This document shows, piece after piece, positions 36,230-44,610 of a stretch of DNA of 64,000 nt. Both the position numbers and the translations under genes were made by a program. Below the pieces are notes generated by a model. It saw only the letters and a program-made list of their open reading frames with translations, was not told where the DNA came from and did no database searches. Every line of letters begins with the position of its first letter. Positions within the stretch are counted from its first letter, which is position 1. The DNA comes from Duganella levis (lineage in GTDB: Bacteria > Pseudomonadota > Gammaproteobacteria > Burkholderiales > Burkholderiaceae_D): NCBI RefSeq assembly GCF_009857605.1, contig NZ_WWCT01000002.1:417424-481423 (forward strand), written 5' to 3'.

Positions 36230-37618
36230 ATGAATACTTCCATTTCCACTGCGGCGCCAGCCCGCCAGGTACCTCCTTTATTGATGCTGATGACGCTGGC
36301 CATCGGCTTTGTGATGGCGATGATCGATGTCACCGCCGTCAACACGGCGTTGTCCGATATTTCCGTCAGTCTGGCGGTGCCGCTGACCGGCCTGGTGTGG
36401 GTGGTGGACGGCTACACGCTGACCTTTGCCGCGCTGCTGATGGCGGGTGGCGCGCTGGCTGACCGCTTCGGCCCCAAGACCGTGTATCAGGGCGGATTGA
36501 GTGTGTTCATCCTCGGTTCGGTGCTGTGCGCGGTGTCCCCCAGCGGCCATGCGCTGATTGCGGCGCGCCTGTTGCAGGGCGTGGGTGCGGCGCTGTTCAT
36601 GCCCAGCTCTTTGAGTTTGCTGACGCACGCCTATGAGGATCAGGCCACGCGGGCGCGCATGCTGGGGACGTGGTCGGCGATTGTCGGCTGTTCGTCGGCG
36701 GCGGGGCCGTTGGTGGGTGGGCTGCTGGTGCACGAATTTGGCTGGCGCAGCGTGTTCTGGGTGAACGTGCCGATTGGCGTGGTGGGGATTGTGCTGACCC
36801 AGATGCTGGCGCCGGCCACGGCGCGCCATGCGCGCGATCTGTCGATGCTGAGTCATGTGTTGGGCGTGGTGACGCTGGCGGCCTTGAGTTTTGTGCTGAT
36901 CGAGGGCCCGGCGCTGGGCTGGACTTCGTCGGCGGTGTTGATGGCGGCGGTGGTTGCGCTGGCGGCGGCCGCGTTGCTGGTGCGGCGCGAGCGGGCCGGC
37001 GCGCATCCCTTGCTGCCCAAGGCCTTGTTTGAGACGCCGGCGTTTGCGGCGGCCAATGGCGTGGGCTTCCTGATTAATTTTGCGGTGTTCGGGCAGCTGT
37101 TCTTGCTGAGTTTATTCATTCAGCAGGGCGGGGCGGATGCGCTGCAAACGGGTGTGAAACTGATTCCGATGATGGCGGCTTTCGCGATTGGTAACCTGAC
37201 TTCGGGCCGGATTACGGCGCGTGTGGGCACGCGGCCGCCGATGATGTATGGCTTGCTGGTTGGCCTGGGCATGGCGCTGGTGATGCTGTTTGGCTTGCGT
37301 CCGGAGTCGCCGTACTGGCAGCTGGTGACGGCGGCGGTGCTGATGAATGTGGCGATCGGGATTGCGATACCGGGCATGACGGCGACGGTGATGCTGGTGG
37401 CGGGCAAGTTGCATGCCAATAGTGCAGCAGCGGCGCTGAATGCCAATCGCCAGATCGGCGCGCTGGTTGGCGTGGCGATGATGGGGACGGTGATGCATAT
37501 GGCGCCGGCGTGGGGAATGCGGCTGCCGCTGGCGTTCACGCTGATCGCAGCGGCATACGCAGGCGCGTTATGCCTGGTGTACCGCTACGTTAAACCCGCA
37601 CGGCCACGCGGGGTCTGA
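36230..37618 (+). CDS. MFS transporter, EmrB/QacA (DHA2) type
   Basis: A 462-aa membrane protein with 14 hydrophobic segments. The DHA2 family motifs are visible (VDVTAVNTAL-like MAMIDVTAVNTALSDI; motif A GGALADRFGPK; motif C GWRSVFWVNVPIG). Such pumps export drugs or metabolites using the proton gradient. Divergent from LysR. Its stop codon lies inside a 30-bp palindrome (37610-37639), so that repeat supplies the last coding bases. Confidence 0.9.
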   Translation: MNTSISTAAPARQVPPLLMLMTLAIGFVMAMIDVTAVNTALSDISVSLAVPLTGLVWVVDGYTLTFAALLMAGGALADRFGPKTVYQGGLSVFILGSVLCAVSPSGHALIAARLLQGVGAALFMPSSLSLLTHAYEDQATRARMLGTWSAIVGCSSAAGPLVGGLLVHEFGWRSVFWVNVPIGVVGIVLTQMLAPATARHARDLSMLSHVLGVVTLAALSFVLIEGPALGWTSSAVLMAAVVALAAAALLVRRERAGAHPLLPKALFETPAFAAANGVGFLINFAVFGQLFLLSLFIQQGGADALQTGVKLIPMMAAFAIGNLTSGRITARVGTRPPMMYGLLVGLGMALVMLFGLRPESPYWQLVTAAVLMNVAIGIAIPGMTATVMLVAGKLHANSAAAALNANRQIGALVGVAMMGTVMHMAPAWGMRLPLAFTLIAAAYAGALCLVYRYVKPARPRGV

Positions 37619-37639
37619 CCCCGTACGGGGTCAGACCCC
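37610..37639. repeat. 30-bp perfect palindrome of the GGGGTCTGACCCC family
   Basis: GGGGTCTGACCCC (37610-37622), GTAC, then GGGGTCAGACCCC (37627-37639) form a perfect palindrome in which each 13-bp arm is itself nearly palindromic. It lies between the convergent MFS and ribB genes and overlaps the MFS stop codon. GGGGTCAGACCCC-type units are, to my knowledge, dispersed through many betaproteobacterial genomes, so this is probably one copy of a genome-wide element. It could act as a bidirectional terminator, but no U tract follows. Confidence 0.8.
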
Positions 37640-37677
37640 TAAGTTGTGATGCGAGCGTCGAAGCAAAAGCGAGCGGG

Positions 37678-38337
37678 TTAGATGCCGTTCTTGGTGCGCC
37701 ACTCGATCATTTCGGCGATGGTCAGGATTGGCATCTGATGCAGCTCGGCGAAGCGTTCGATGTCAGCGCCGCGCATCATGGTGCCGTCTGGGTTCATCAA
37801 TTCGCACAGCACCGCCGACGGGTTCAGGCCCGCCATCGTGGCCAGGTCCACCGAGCCTTCGGTATGCCCTTTGCGCGACAGCACCCCACCCGGCGTCGCC
37901 CGCAGCGGGAACACATGGCCCGGATGCACCAGGTCCGACGGCTTGGCGTTGGCCGCCGTCGCCGCGCGGATGGTGGTGACGCGGTCCGCCGCTGATACGC
38001 CGGTGGTCACGCCTTCGCGCGCCTCGATCGACACGGTGAACGGTGTGCCGTAACGGCTGCCGTTATTCGCCGCCATCATCGGCAGCTCCAGTTCGCGCAC
38101 GCGGTCGGCATTGAGGCACAGGCAAACAATGCCGCTGCATTCGCGGATCATCATGGCCATGGTCTGCACGGTCATCTTTTCAGCCGCGACGATCAGGTCC
38201 GCTTCGTTTTCGCGGTCGAAATCGTCCAGCAGGATGACCGGCACGCCGGCGCGCATGGCTTCCAGCGCCGCGCGAATGCGGCCTTCCAGATCGTCGGATA
38301 CCAGGGAATAAGGGGATACTGCGGTGTGGTCCAGCAT
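37678..38337 (-). CDS. ribB: RibB, 3,4-dihydroxy-2-butanone-4-phosphate synthase
   Basis: A 219-aa single-domain enzyme converting ribulose 5-phosphate to the four-carbon riboflavin precursor and formate. Active-site motifs: [34 protein letters not shown] split by the substrate loop, [10 protein letters not shown] and [11 protein letters not shown]. No GTP cyclohydrolase II domain is attached, so it is RibB rather than RibBA. AAGGAG precedes the ATG at 38337, and an FMN riboswitch lies about 100 bases upstream. Confidence 0.96.
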   Translation of the reverse strand: MLDHTAVSPYSLVSDDLEGRIRAALEAMRAGVPVILLDDFDRENEADLIVAAEKMTVQTMAMMIRECSGIVCLCLNADRVRELELPMMAANNGSRYGTPFTVSIEAREGVTTGVSAADRVTTIRAATAANAKPSDLVHPGHVFPLRATPGGVLSRKGHTEGSVDLATMAGLNPSAVLCELMNPDGTMMRGADIERFAELHQMPILTIAEMIEWRTKNGI

Positions 38338-38433
38338 GGTGATACGCTCCTTGTAAGAATCAGGAACGCGACAGGGCAAGCGAATACGCGCAGCCAGCCG
38401 CGCCACAAGTGGGCAGCAGGATGCGTCAAGCGC

Positions 38434-38560
38434 ACATCTTCTTTCATCCGGACTCTAACCGTCGGCCCTGGAATTACACCAGATCTGCGCATTTCTGCGC
38501 TCGCGGGCTTGGTTGTGAACCTTACCGCCGGTGGGGAATTACACCCCGCCCCGAAGACGT
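38434..38560 (-). promoter_or_regulatory. FMN riboswitch (RFN element)
   Basis: On the minus strand the region reads through the complete RFN signature. GGGGCGGGGTGTAATTCCCC leads to ACCGGCGGTAAGG, GCCCGCGAGC, GGTGTAATTCC, GCCGACGGTTAGAGTCC and GGATGAAAGAAGATG. P1 is closed by ACGTCTTC with GAAGATGT. It sits upstream of ribB in the same orientation and should lower ribB expression at high FMN. The platform (about 95 nt before the start codon) shows no U-tract terminator, so translational control is more likely. Confidence 0.95.
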
Positions 38561-38655
38561 TGTTATTACCCGCCAAGTGGCGGGCAACAGGATTTTAGCC
38601 TAAACCGGGGAATTCGGTGTAAGGTAGCCGTTCCCTTAGATTTTGTGCATTCGGA

Positions 38656-41481
38656 ATGAAGCTGATTACCCTGCGTATCCTGTCCGGCGCTGCAATCCTG
38701 GCGTGTTCTTTCCTGGCGCAAGCCGACGACCTGCCGGCGCCGAAGCTGAGCGACCCGATTCCAGTGGGTCCGCAGGTCAAGGTTGGCAAATTGGCCAATG
38801 GCCTCACCTACTACATCCAGCAGAACGGCCGCCCGGAGAAAAAGCTGGAGCTGCGGCTGGTGGTCAAGGCGGGTTCGATCCTGGAGGACGAGGATCAGCA
38901 AGGCCTGGCGCACTTCACCGAACACATGGCGTTCAACGGCTCCACGCACTTCAAGCGCAATGAGCTGGTGTCCTACCTGCAGTCGATTGGCGTGAAGTTC
39001 GGCGCAGATCTCAACGCCTACACCAGCTTCGACGAAACCGTCTACATCCTGCCGATACCGACCGATAAACAGGAAATCGTCGACAAGGGCTTCCAGGTGC
39101 TGGAAGACTGGGCGCATGGCCTGTCCTTCAACGACGCCGATATCGACAGCGAACGTGGCATCGTGCTGGAAGAGCTGCGCCTCGGTAAAGGCGTGGATGA
39201 CCGCATGAACAAGGTGGTGCTGCCCAAGGTGCTGAATGGCTCGCGCTACGCGCAGCGCATGCCGATTGGTAAAGAAGACATCATCAAGGGCTTCAAGTAC
39301 GACGCCATCAAGCGCTTTTACCGCGACTGGTATCGGCCGGACCTGATGGCGGTGGTGGTGGTCGGCGACATTGAACCGGCTGCGGCGCAGCGCCTGATCG
39401 AGCAGCATTTCGCGCACCTGAAAAATCCTGCCCATCCGCGCCCGCGCGCTTACGCCACCATCCCGGAACGCCAGGATTCGGAAGGCATTGTCTTCACCGA
39501 CAAGGAAGTCAGCGCCAACACGGTGTACATCCGTTACCCGATCCAGATCCTGCCGGAAGAGCGCACCTTCGGCGATTATCGCCAGAAGCTGGTCGAGAAC
39601 CTGTACAGTTTTATCCTCAGCCAGCGCATGTTTGAATTGACGCAGCAAGCCAATCCGCCGTTCCTGCAAGGCGGCAGCGGCATGAACAAGATCGTGCGCG
39701 GCTACCGTTCATATGGCGCCGGCGCGGTGCTGGGCAAGGGCGGCGTTACGCCGGCCATCAATGCGCTGGTGCAGGAAGACCAGCGCGCGCGCCAGTACGG
39801 CTTTAGCGCATCGGAAGTGGAGCGCGCCAAGAAGGGTATGCTGCGCAACTACGAACGCATGTACAACGAGCGCGAAAAATCCGATTCGGGCGGCTATGCG
39901 GCGGAGTACATCCGCAACTTCCTGGAAGATGAATCGATTCCCGGCATCGCCGCCGAATACCGCTACGTCAACCAGCTGCTGCCGAGTATTTCGGTGGACG
40001 AGGTCAACGCCTCCGTGCGCGCCGCCATTCCGGACAACCAGAGCAAGCTGGTGATCTACAGCGGCATCGACAAGCCGGGCATCGTGCAGCCGAAGGCCGA
40101 TGACCTGGTCAACACCGCCAGCGCGGCCGAGAAGATCGCCGTCAAGCCGATGGAAGACAAGGTCTATGCGACCCAGCTGATGCCCAATCCGCCGAAGGCC
40201 GGCAGCATTGTCAGCGAAAAATTTGACGCCAAAATCGGCACCACGGAGCTCACGCTCAGCAACGGCGTGAAGGTGGTGCTGAAGCCGACCGACTTCAATA
40301 ACGATCAGGTGATCCTGGGCGGCTTGCGCTACGGCGGCTGGTCGCTGCTGCCGGACAGCGATGTCTTCGCCGCGCAGTATGCCAGCAGCATCGTCGGCCA
40401 GATGGGCGTGTTGAATTACACGCCGAATGACCTGGTCAAGGTATTGGCCGGGAAGAGTGTCAGCTCGACCGCCAATGTCAGTTCGCTCAATGAATCGGTG
40501 GGCGGCGTGTCCGGCAGTTCGGACGTGGAAGCCATGCTGCAACTGGTCTACTTGCAGATGACGCAGCCGCGCAAGGATGCCGCCATCTATACTGCCTATG
40601 TCGATCGCCAGCGCGAACTGGCGCAGAATAATCTGGCGCGGCCGGAGTCGGTGTTCTACGATACCGTGACGGCGACGCTGTACAACAATAGCCCGCGCGT
40701 GCTGCGCGCCGCGCGCCCGGCGGACTTTGACCAGCTGGGACTGGACCGCGTGCTGGATATTTACAACAGCCGCCTGTCGAGCGCGCGCGATTTCACCTTC
40801 TTCATCGTCGGCAGCTTCGATGTGCAGAAGATCAAGCCGCTGATCGCCAACTACATCGCCAGCCTGCCGGTGGGCGAGATTCCGGTGGCCTTCAAGGACG
40901 AAGGCGTGCGGCCGATCAAGGGCGTGGTGAAGAAGGAAGTGCACGCCGGCTCGGAGCCGAAGAGCACCATTTCGCTGTCCTTCACCGGCGACGTCGAATA
41001 CTCACGCGCCGCGCGCATGCGCTTGCAGGCGCTGGTCGAGGTGATGAACATCAAGCTGATTGAAACGCTGCGCGAGAAGATGGGCGCGATGTACAGCGGC
41101 GGCATGAGCGGCAGCATGAGCCGCATCCCCTACGGTAATTACACCATCAACGCCAATTTGCCGTGCGCGCCGGAGAACGTGGACAAGGTGCTGGCCGCTA
41201 CCTTTGCCGAGATCGAGAAGCTCAAGCAGGACGGCATCGACGAGGCGGACCTGAACAAGGTGAAGGCGTCGTGGATCAAGGGTTACCGCAAGGGCTTGCG
41301 TGAAAATGGCTATTGGATGGCGTCCCTGCAGAATGCCTTCTTCAATAATAACAATCCAGAGGATATACTTGCTTATGAGTCGCGCGTAAACGCGTTGACG
41401 ACGGCGGACCTGAAAGAGGCCGCACAGCGCTACTTCGATACCAACAACTATCTGCAAGTGGTGCTGTACCCTGAGAAGTAA
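38656..41481 (+). CDS. exported M16 (pitrilysin/insulinase) zinc protease
   Basis: A 941-aa periplasmic protease with a signal peptide (1-24, ACSFLAQADD). The inverted zinc motif HxxEH is in LAHFTEHMAFNGS (about residue 85) and the distal Glu in ERGIVLEELRLG (about 165). The second M16 half (about 500-930) lacks the zinc site, as in two-domain pitrilysin-like enzymes. It degrades peptides trapped in a closed clamshell chamber. It is followed after 9 bp by a 66-aa ORF with a good ribosome site, probably in the same operon. Confidence 0.93.
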   Translation: MKLITLRILSGAAILACSFLAQADDLPAPKLSDPIPVGPQVKVGKLANGLTYYIQQNGRPEKKLELRLVVKAGSILEDEDQQGLAHFTEHMAFNGSTHFKRNELVSYLQSIGVKFGADLNAYTSFDETVYILPIPTDKQEIVDKGFQVLEDWAHGLSFNDADIDSERGIVLEELRLGKGVDDRMNKVVLPKVLNGSRYAQRMPIGKEDIIKGFKYDAIKRFYRDWYRPDLMAVVVVGDIEPAAAQRLIEQHFAHLKNPAHPRPRAYATIPERQDSEGIVFTDKEVSANTVYIRYPIQILPEERTFGDYRQKLVENLYSFILSQRMFELTQQANPPFLQGGSGMNKIVRGYRSYGAGAVLGKGGVTPAINALVQEDQRARQYGFSASEVERAKKGMLRNYERMYNEREKSDSGGYAAEYIRNFLEDESIPGIAAEYRYVNQLLPSISVDEVNASVRAAIPDNQSKLVIYSGIDKPGIVQPKADDLVNTASAAEKIAVKPMEDKVYATQLMPNPPKAGSIVSEKFDAKIGTTELTLSNGVKVVLKPTDFNNDQVILGGLRYGGWSLLPDSDVFAAQYASSIVGQMGVLNYTPNDLVKVLAGKSVSSTANVSSLNESVGGVSGSSDVEAMLQLVYLQMTQPRKDAAIYTAYVDRQRELAQNNLARPESVFYDTVTATLYNNSPRVLRAARPADFDQLGLDRVLDIYNSRLSSARDFTFFIVGSFDVQKIKPLIANYIASLPVGEIPVAFKDEGVRPIKGVVKKEVHAGSEPKSTISLSFTGDVEYSRAARMRLQALVEVMNIKLIETLREKMGAMYSGGMSGSMSRIPYGNYTINANLPCAPENVDKVLAATFAEIEKLKQDGIDEADLNKVKASWIKGYRKGLRENGYWMASLQNAFFNNNNPEDILAYESRVNALTTADLKEAAQRYFDTNNYLQVVLYPEK

Positions 41482-41490
41482 GGAGCAATC

Positions 41491-41691
41491 ATGGCAAAGA
41501 AAAAAGAAGAGCTGGACCCGGAAACCCTGGAACTGATTAACTGGTGCATTGAAGTGGAGGGCTTCCTGGTGAAGGGCGGCGCCACGGTGCAAGAGGCGCA
41601 GGACCATATCGAAGAACAGGTGGAGTGGTTCACCGACCAGTTCTACGATGGGCTGACGCCGGAGGAAGCGGCCAAGGAAGCACTGGCTTAA
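41491..41691 (+). CDS. 66-aa acidic small protein
   Basis: A 66-aa acidic, helical protein: MAKKKEELDPETLELINW at the start and FYDGLTPEEAAKEALA at the end. No signal peptide, TM segment or named domain. AAGGAGCAATC supplies a strong ribosome site, and the 9-bp gap from the M16 protease gene implies co-transcription. The role is unknown; a small regulator or adaptor of the protease is possible but unsupported. Its stop overlaps the convergent VOC gene by 4 bp. Confidence 0.75.
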   Translation: MAKKKEELDPETLELINWCIEVEGFLVKGGATVQEAQDHIEEQVEWFTDQFYDGLTPEEAAKEALA

Positions 41692-42086
41692 TCCGGAAAA
41701 GCGTCGTGACAGACGACGCTGAGTTTATTCCCCTCGGGGTCGCGGAAGTAGGCGCCATAGTAGTTGGCGTGGTACTGCGGCCGCAGGCCCGGCGCGCCTT
41801 CGCAGGCGCCGCCGTGCGCCCGCGCTGCGGCGTAGGCGCGGTCCACCATCTCGCGTGAGGTTGCCATCAGGGCGATCATCTGGCCGTTGCCGCAGCCGGC
41901 CGGCTGGCCGTCGTATGGCGCGCCGATCACGAACAGCGGCCTTGGCGCTTCCGCCGGTTGCCACGCGGCCCACGGCCGGATGGTGTCCACAAAGCGCTGA
42001 CGGGCGCCGATCACTTCCATTACCGCGCTGTAGAACGCCAGCGCCGGCTCAAAGTTGTTAATCCCCACATAAACGTGCGACAGCAT
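41688..42086 (-). CDS. VOC-family (glyoxalase/bleomycin-resistance fold) protein
   Basis: A 132-aa protein with the VOC opening MLSHVYVGINNFEPALAFYSAVM and ending NYYGAYFRDPEGNKLSVVCH, the typical metal-ligand Glu strand. Members are metal-dependent lyases, dioxygenases or sequestration proteins; the substrate is unknown. The ATG at 42086 is used because GGAGG is six bases upstream; ATG 42092 sits directly on that site. It is divergent from the cytochrome P450. Confidence 0.88.
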   Translation of the reverse strand: MLSHVYVGINNFEPALAFYSAVMEVIGARQRFVDTIRPWAAWQPAEAPRPLFVIGAPYDGQPAGCGNGQMIALMATSREMVDRAYAAARAHGGACEGAPGLRPQYHANYYGAYFRDPEGNKLSVVCHDAFPD

Positions 42087-42102
42087 TTGCATCCTCCGGC
42101 GA

Positions 42103-42128
42103 GTGAGTATATCGTCAACATTTGGAGA
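42103..42128. promoter_or_regulatory. inverted repeat between VOC and P450 genes
   Basis: In the 68-bp gap TATATC and GATATA form 6-bp inverted arms about 13 bases apart. This is a modest dyad that could be a shared operator for the two divergent genes. No other clear promoter element could be placed. Confidence 0.3.
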
Positions 42129-42154
42129 TATAGTGTACGCGGAGAAGAACAACT

Positions 42155-43600
42155 ATGGGCAAAAACACCATGGAACTCACGCCGGGGCTGGCGCCATTAC
42201 GCCACATTGCCGACCTGCCGGGGCCGAAGGCGCGGCCGCTGCTGGGCAATGTGCGCGAGATCCGCGCGCAGCCGTTCCACCAGGTGCTGGAGGGCTGGGG
42301 CCGCGAGTACGGCCCGCTGTACCGTTTCCGCGTCATGTGCAAGCAGATGCTGGCGACCGCCGACCGCGAGATGATCGTGGCGCTGCTGCGCGACCGGCCG
42401 GACATGATGCGCCGCTCCAGCCGCACGGCGGAGATGCTCAACGAGATCGGCACGCGCGGCCTGTTCACCGCCGAGGGAGAGGACTGGCGCCGCCAGCGCA
42501 AGCTGGTGATGCGGGCGCTGACGCCGGAAGTAATCCATAACTTTTTCCCGATGCTGGCGGCGATGACCGACCGCCTGCGGCTGCGCTGGGAAAGCGCGCT
42601 TGCCGCCGGCCAGCCGGTCGACCTGTTGCGCGACCTGAAGGCGTACACGCTGGACGTGACCATCGGCCTGGCGATGGGGCAGGACATCAACACGCTGGAA
42701 CTGGAGGCGCATCCGCTCCAGCGCGACATTGAATTTCTGTTCAAGCTGGTGGCGCGGCGCCTGACCACGCCGTTTGCCTATTGGCGCGTGCCGGTGCTGA
42801 AGCGCGCGCAGGACCATGAAGCGATTGCCGCCTCGGCGCGCATCCAGCAGGCCATCTTCGGCTTTATCGCCGACGCGCGCAAGCGGCTGGCGGAAAATCC
42901 GGCGCGGCGGCTCAAGCCCGGCAATCTGCTGGAGGCGCTGATCGTGGCGCGCGACGAGCCGGATTCCGGCTTCACCGACGAGGCCGTAGTGGGCAACGCC
43001 ATCACCATGGTGTTTGCCGGCGAGGACACGACGTCGAACACGGCGGCGTGGCTGATCGACTTCCTGGCCGATCATCCGGCCGCCGCCGCGACCATGGCGC
43101 AGGAGGCGCAGCAGGTGCTGGGGGAACGGGCGGTGCTGGCGGATTATCATCTGCTGGACCAACTGAAGTATATCGACGCCGCCACGCGCGAAGCGATGCG
43201 CCTCAAGCCGGTGGCGCCGTTCATGGCGGCCGAGCCGAATCAGGATGTGGTGCTGGGCGATCTGGTGGTGCCGGCAGGGACGGTGATCTTCCTGCTGCTG
43301 CGCCATGCGTCGGAACGCGAGTGCGAGTTGCCGGAGCCGGAGCGCTTTTTGCCCGAGCGCTGGCTTGACGGCGCGGCCGCGCACGGCGATGATCCCGGCC
43401 GCAAGCTGCTGCCGTTTGGCGGCGGGCCGCGTTTCTGTCCGGGGCGTTATCTGGCCATGGCGGAGATTAAAATGGTGATGTCGATGCTGGTGCGGCATTT
43501 CGCGCTGGAGCGGGTGGAAGGTGCGCCCGCCGCGCGCGAGTGCTTCACCTTCACCATGACGCCGGACTCGCTGCCGGTCAGGCTCGCGCGTAAAACATGA
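42155..43600 (+). CDS. cytochrome P450
   Basis: A 481-aa soluble P450. The I-helix oxygen-activation motif is FAGEDTTSNTAAW (about 288), the K-helix ExxR is REAMRLKP and the heme-binding Cys is in FGGGPRFCPGRYLAMAE (about 432). No membrane anchor is present, so it uses external ferredoxin-type partners not seen here. It resembles CYP102/fatty-acid- or terpenoid-type P450s but the substrate is open. GGAGAAG precedes the ATG at 42155; an ATG at 42170 is possible. Confidence 0.93.
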   Translation: MGKNTMELTPGLAPLRHIADLPGPKARPLLGNVREIRAQPFHQVLEGWGREYGPLYRFRVMCKQMLATADREMIVALLRDRPDMMRRSSRTAEMLNEIGTRGLFTAEGEDWRRQRKLVMRALTPEVIHNFFPMLAAMTDRLRLRWESALAAGQPVDLLRDLKAYTLDVTIGLAMGQDINTLELEAHPLQRDIEFLFKLVARRLTTPFAYWRVPVLKRAQDHEAIAASARIQQAIFGFIADARKRLAENPARRLKPGNLLEALIVARDEPDSGFTDEAVVGNAITMVFAGEDTTSNTAAWLIDFLADHPAAAATMAQEAQQVLGERAVLADYHLLDQLKYIDAATREAMRLKPVAPFMAAEPNQDVVLGDLVVPAGTVIFLLLRHASERECELPEPERFLPERWLDGAAAHGDDPGRKLLPFGGGPRFCPGRYLAMAEIKMVMSMLVRHFALERVEGAPAARECFTFTMTPDSLPVRLARKT

Positions 43601-43633
43601 TAGGCTCGTGTCACAATAAAAAGGAAAACAACC

Positions 43634-44158
43634 ATGTTCAAGAAAATCATTATCGGCATATCGGTACTGGTGCTGGTGTTGCTGGCCTGGGCCGCGATCC
43701 AGCCGTCGACGTACAGCGTGCAACGCTCGATCGTCATCAAGGCGCCGCCTGAAAAAATCCAGCCGCTGATCAGCGACTTTCACAACTGGCCGCAGTGGTC
43801 GCCGTGGGAGGGGCTGGACCCGGCCATGAAGCGCACCTTCAGCGGCGCATCGAAGGATCTCGGCGCGGTGTACGCCTGGGAGGGGAACAAGGATGTCGGC
43901 TCCGGCCGCATGGAGGTGGTCAGCCTGACGCCGACCAAGGTGGGCATCAAGCTGGATTTCCTGACGCCGGTGAATTCAAGCTCGATCACGGATTTCGTGC
44001 TGGAGCCGCATGGCGATACCACCACGGTGCGCTGGACCATGTCCGGCAATAGCGATTTCATGGCCAAGATGATGAATGTGTTTATCAGCATGGACAGCAT
44101 GATCGGGCCGGCGTTCGACAGCGGCCTGGCGAAAATGAAAACGGCGGCGGAAAAATAA
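43634..44158 (+). CDS. SRPBCC-family lipid-binding-fold protein
   Basis: A 174-aa protein with one N-terminal TM/signal-anchor (about 5-22) and a START/Bet-v1-like domain (about 28-165). The motifs SVQRSIVIKAPPEKIQPLISDFHNWPQWSPWE and FVLEPHGDTTTVRWTMSG are typical of polyketide-cyclase/dehydrase-like SRPBCC proteins, which bind hydrophobic ligands. It lies 33 bp after the P450 and before a small exported protein, so the three may be one unit. AAGGAAAACAACC precedes the ATG. Confidence 0.88.
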   Translation: MFKKIIIGISVLVLVLLAWAAIQPSTYSVQRSIVIKAPPEKIQPLISDFHNWPQWSPWEGLDPAMKRTFSGASKDLGAVYAWEGNKDVGSGRMEVVSLTPTKVGIKLDFLTPVNSSSITDFVLEPHGDTTTVRWTMSGNSDFMAKMMNVFISMDSMIGPAFDSGLAKMKTAAEK

Positions 44159-44169
44159 GGAGGCGCGTG

Positions 44170-44610
44170 ATGCGGACGGCGTGGACGATACTGGCGATGA
44201 TGGTGGCGCTTGTGGCCACAACGGCAGCGATGCCGGCGGCTGCCGCGCCGCTGCGGCACGACCATCCGCTCATCGGCATCTGGCGGATCATGCTGCCCGA
44301 TAGTACGTGCAGCGAGACTTACCGCATGCGCGCCGACGGCAGCACGCTGGTGTTCAGCAACGAGGAGGTGGCCGAATCCAGCTTTACCATCTCTGACCAG
44401 CCGGACAAGAATGGCTTCTACAAGCAGGTGGACACCATCACCAAGGATAATGGCAAGCCCGATTGCAGCGGCGATATCACCAAGCCGGGACGCGCCGTGA
44501 CCAGCTACCTGCAATTCAACCAGAGCGGCACGCTGTTCGTGATGTGCGTGGAGCCTAATCTCCAGCGCTGCATCGGTCCCTTTATCCGCGTGCGCGGACT
44601 GCGCATCTAG
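44170..44610 (+). CDS. small exported protein with a DUF2147-like pattern
   Basis: A 146-aa protein with a signal peptide (about 1-26, AMPAAAAP) and a beta-rich mature chain (LIGIWRIMLPDSTCSETYRMRADGS), a lipocalin-like or DUF2147-like opening. Three Cys residues (STCSE, DCSGD, VMCVEP and also QRCIGP, making four) suggest disulfides. GGAGG lies six bases before the ATG at 44170, preferred over a GTG at 44167. It is 11 bp after the SRPBCC gene and its end overlaps the convergent AraC gene by 4 bp. Confidence 0.75.
   Translation: MRTAWTILAMMVALVATTAAMPAAAAPLRHDHPLIGIWRIMLPDSTCSETYRMRADGSTLVFSNEEVAESSFTISDQPDKNGFYKQVDTITKDNGKPDCSGDITKPGRAVTSYLQFNQSGTLFVMCVEPNLQRCIGPFIRVRGLRI

Noticed and set aside
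38326..38603. Short open frames inside the FMN riboswitch
   Set aside because: The bases match the RFN consensus on the opposite strand and the frames have no ribosome site.
42197..43783. A 528-codon minus-strand frame opposite the cytochrome P450
   Set aside because: The plus strand encodes a P450 with intact I-helix, ExxR and heme-Cys motifs; the reverse frame has none.
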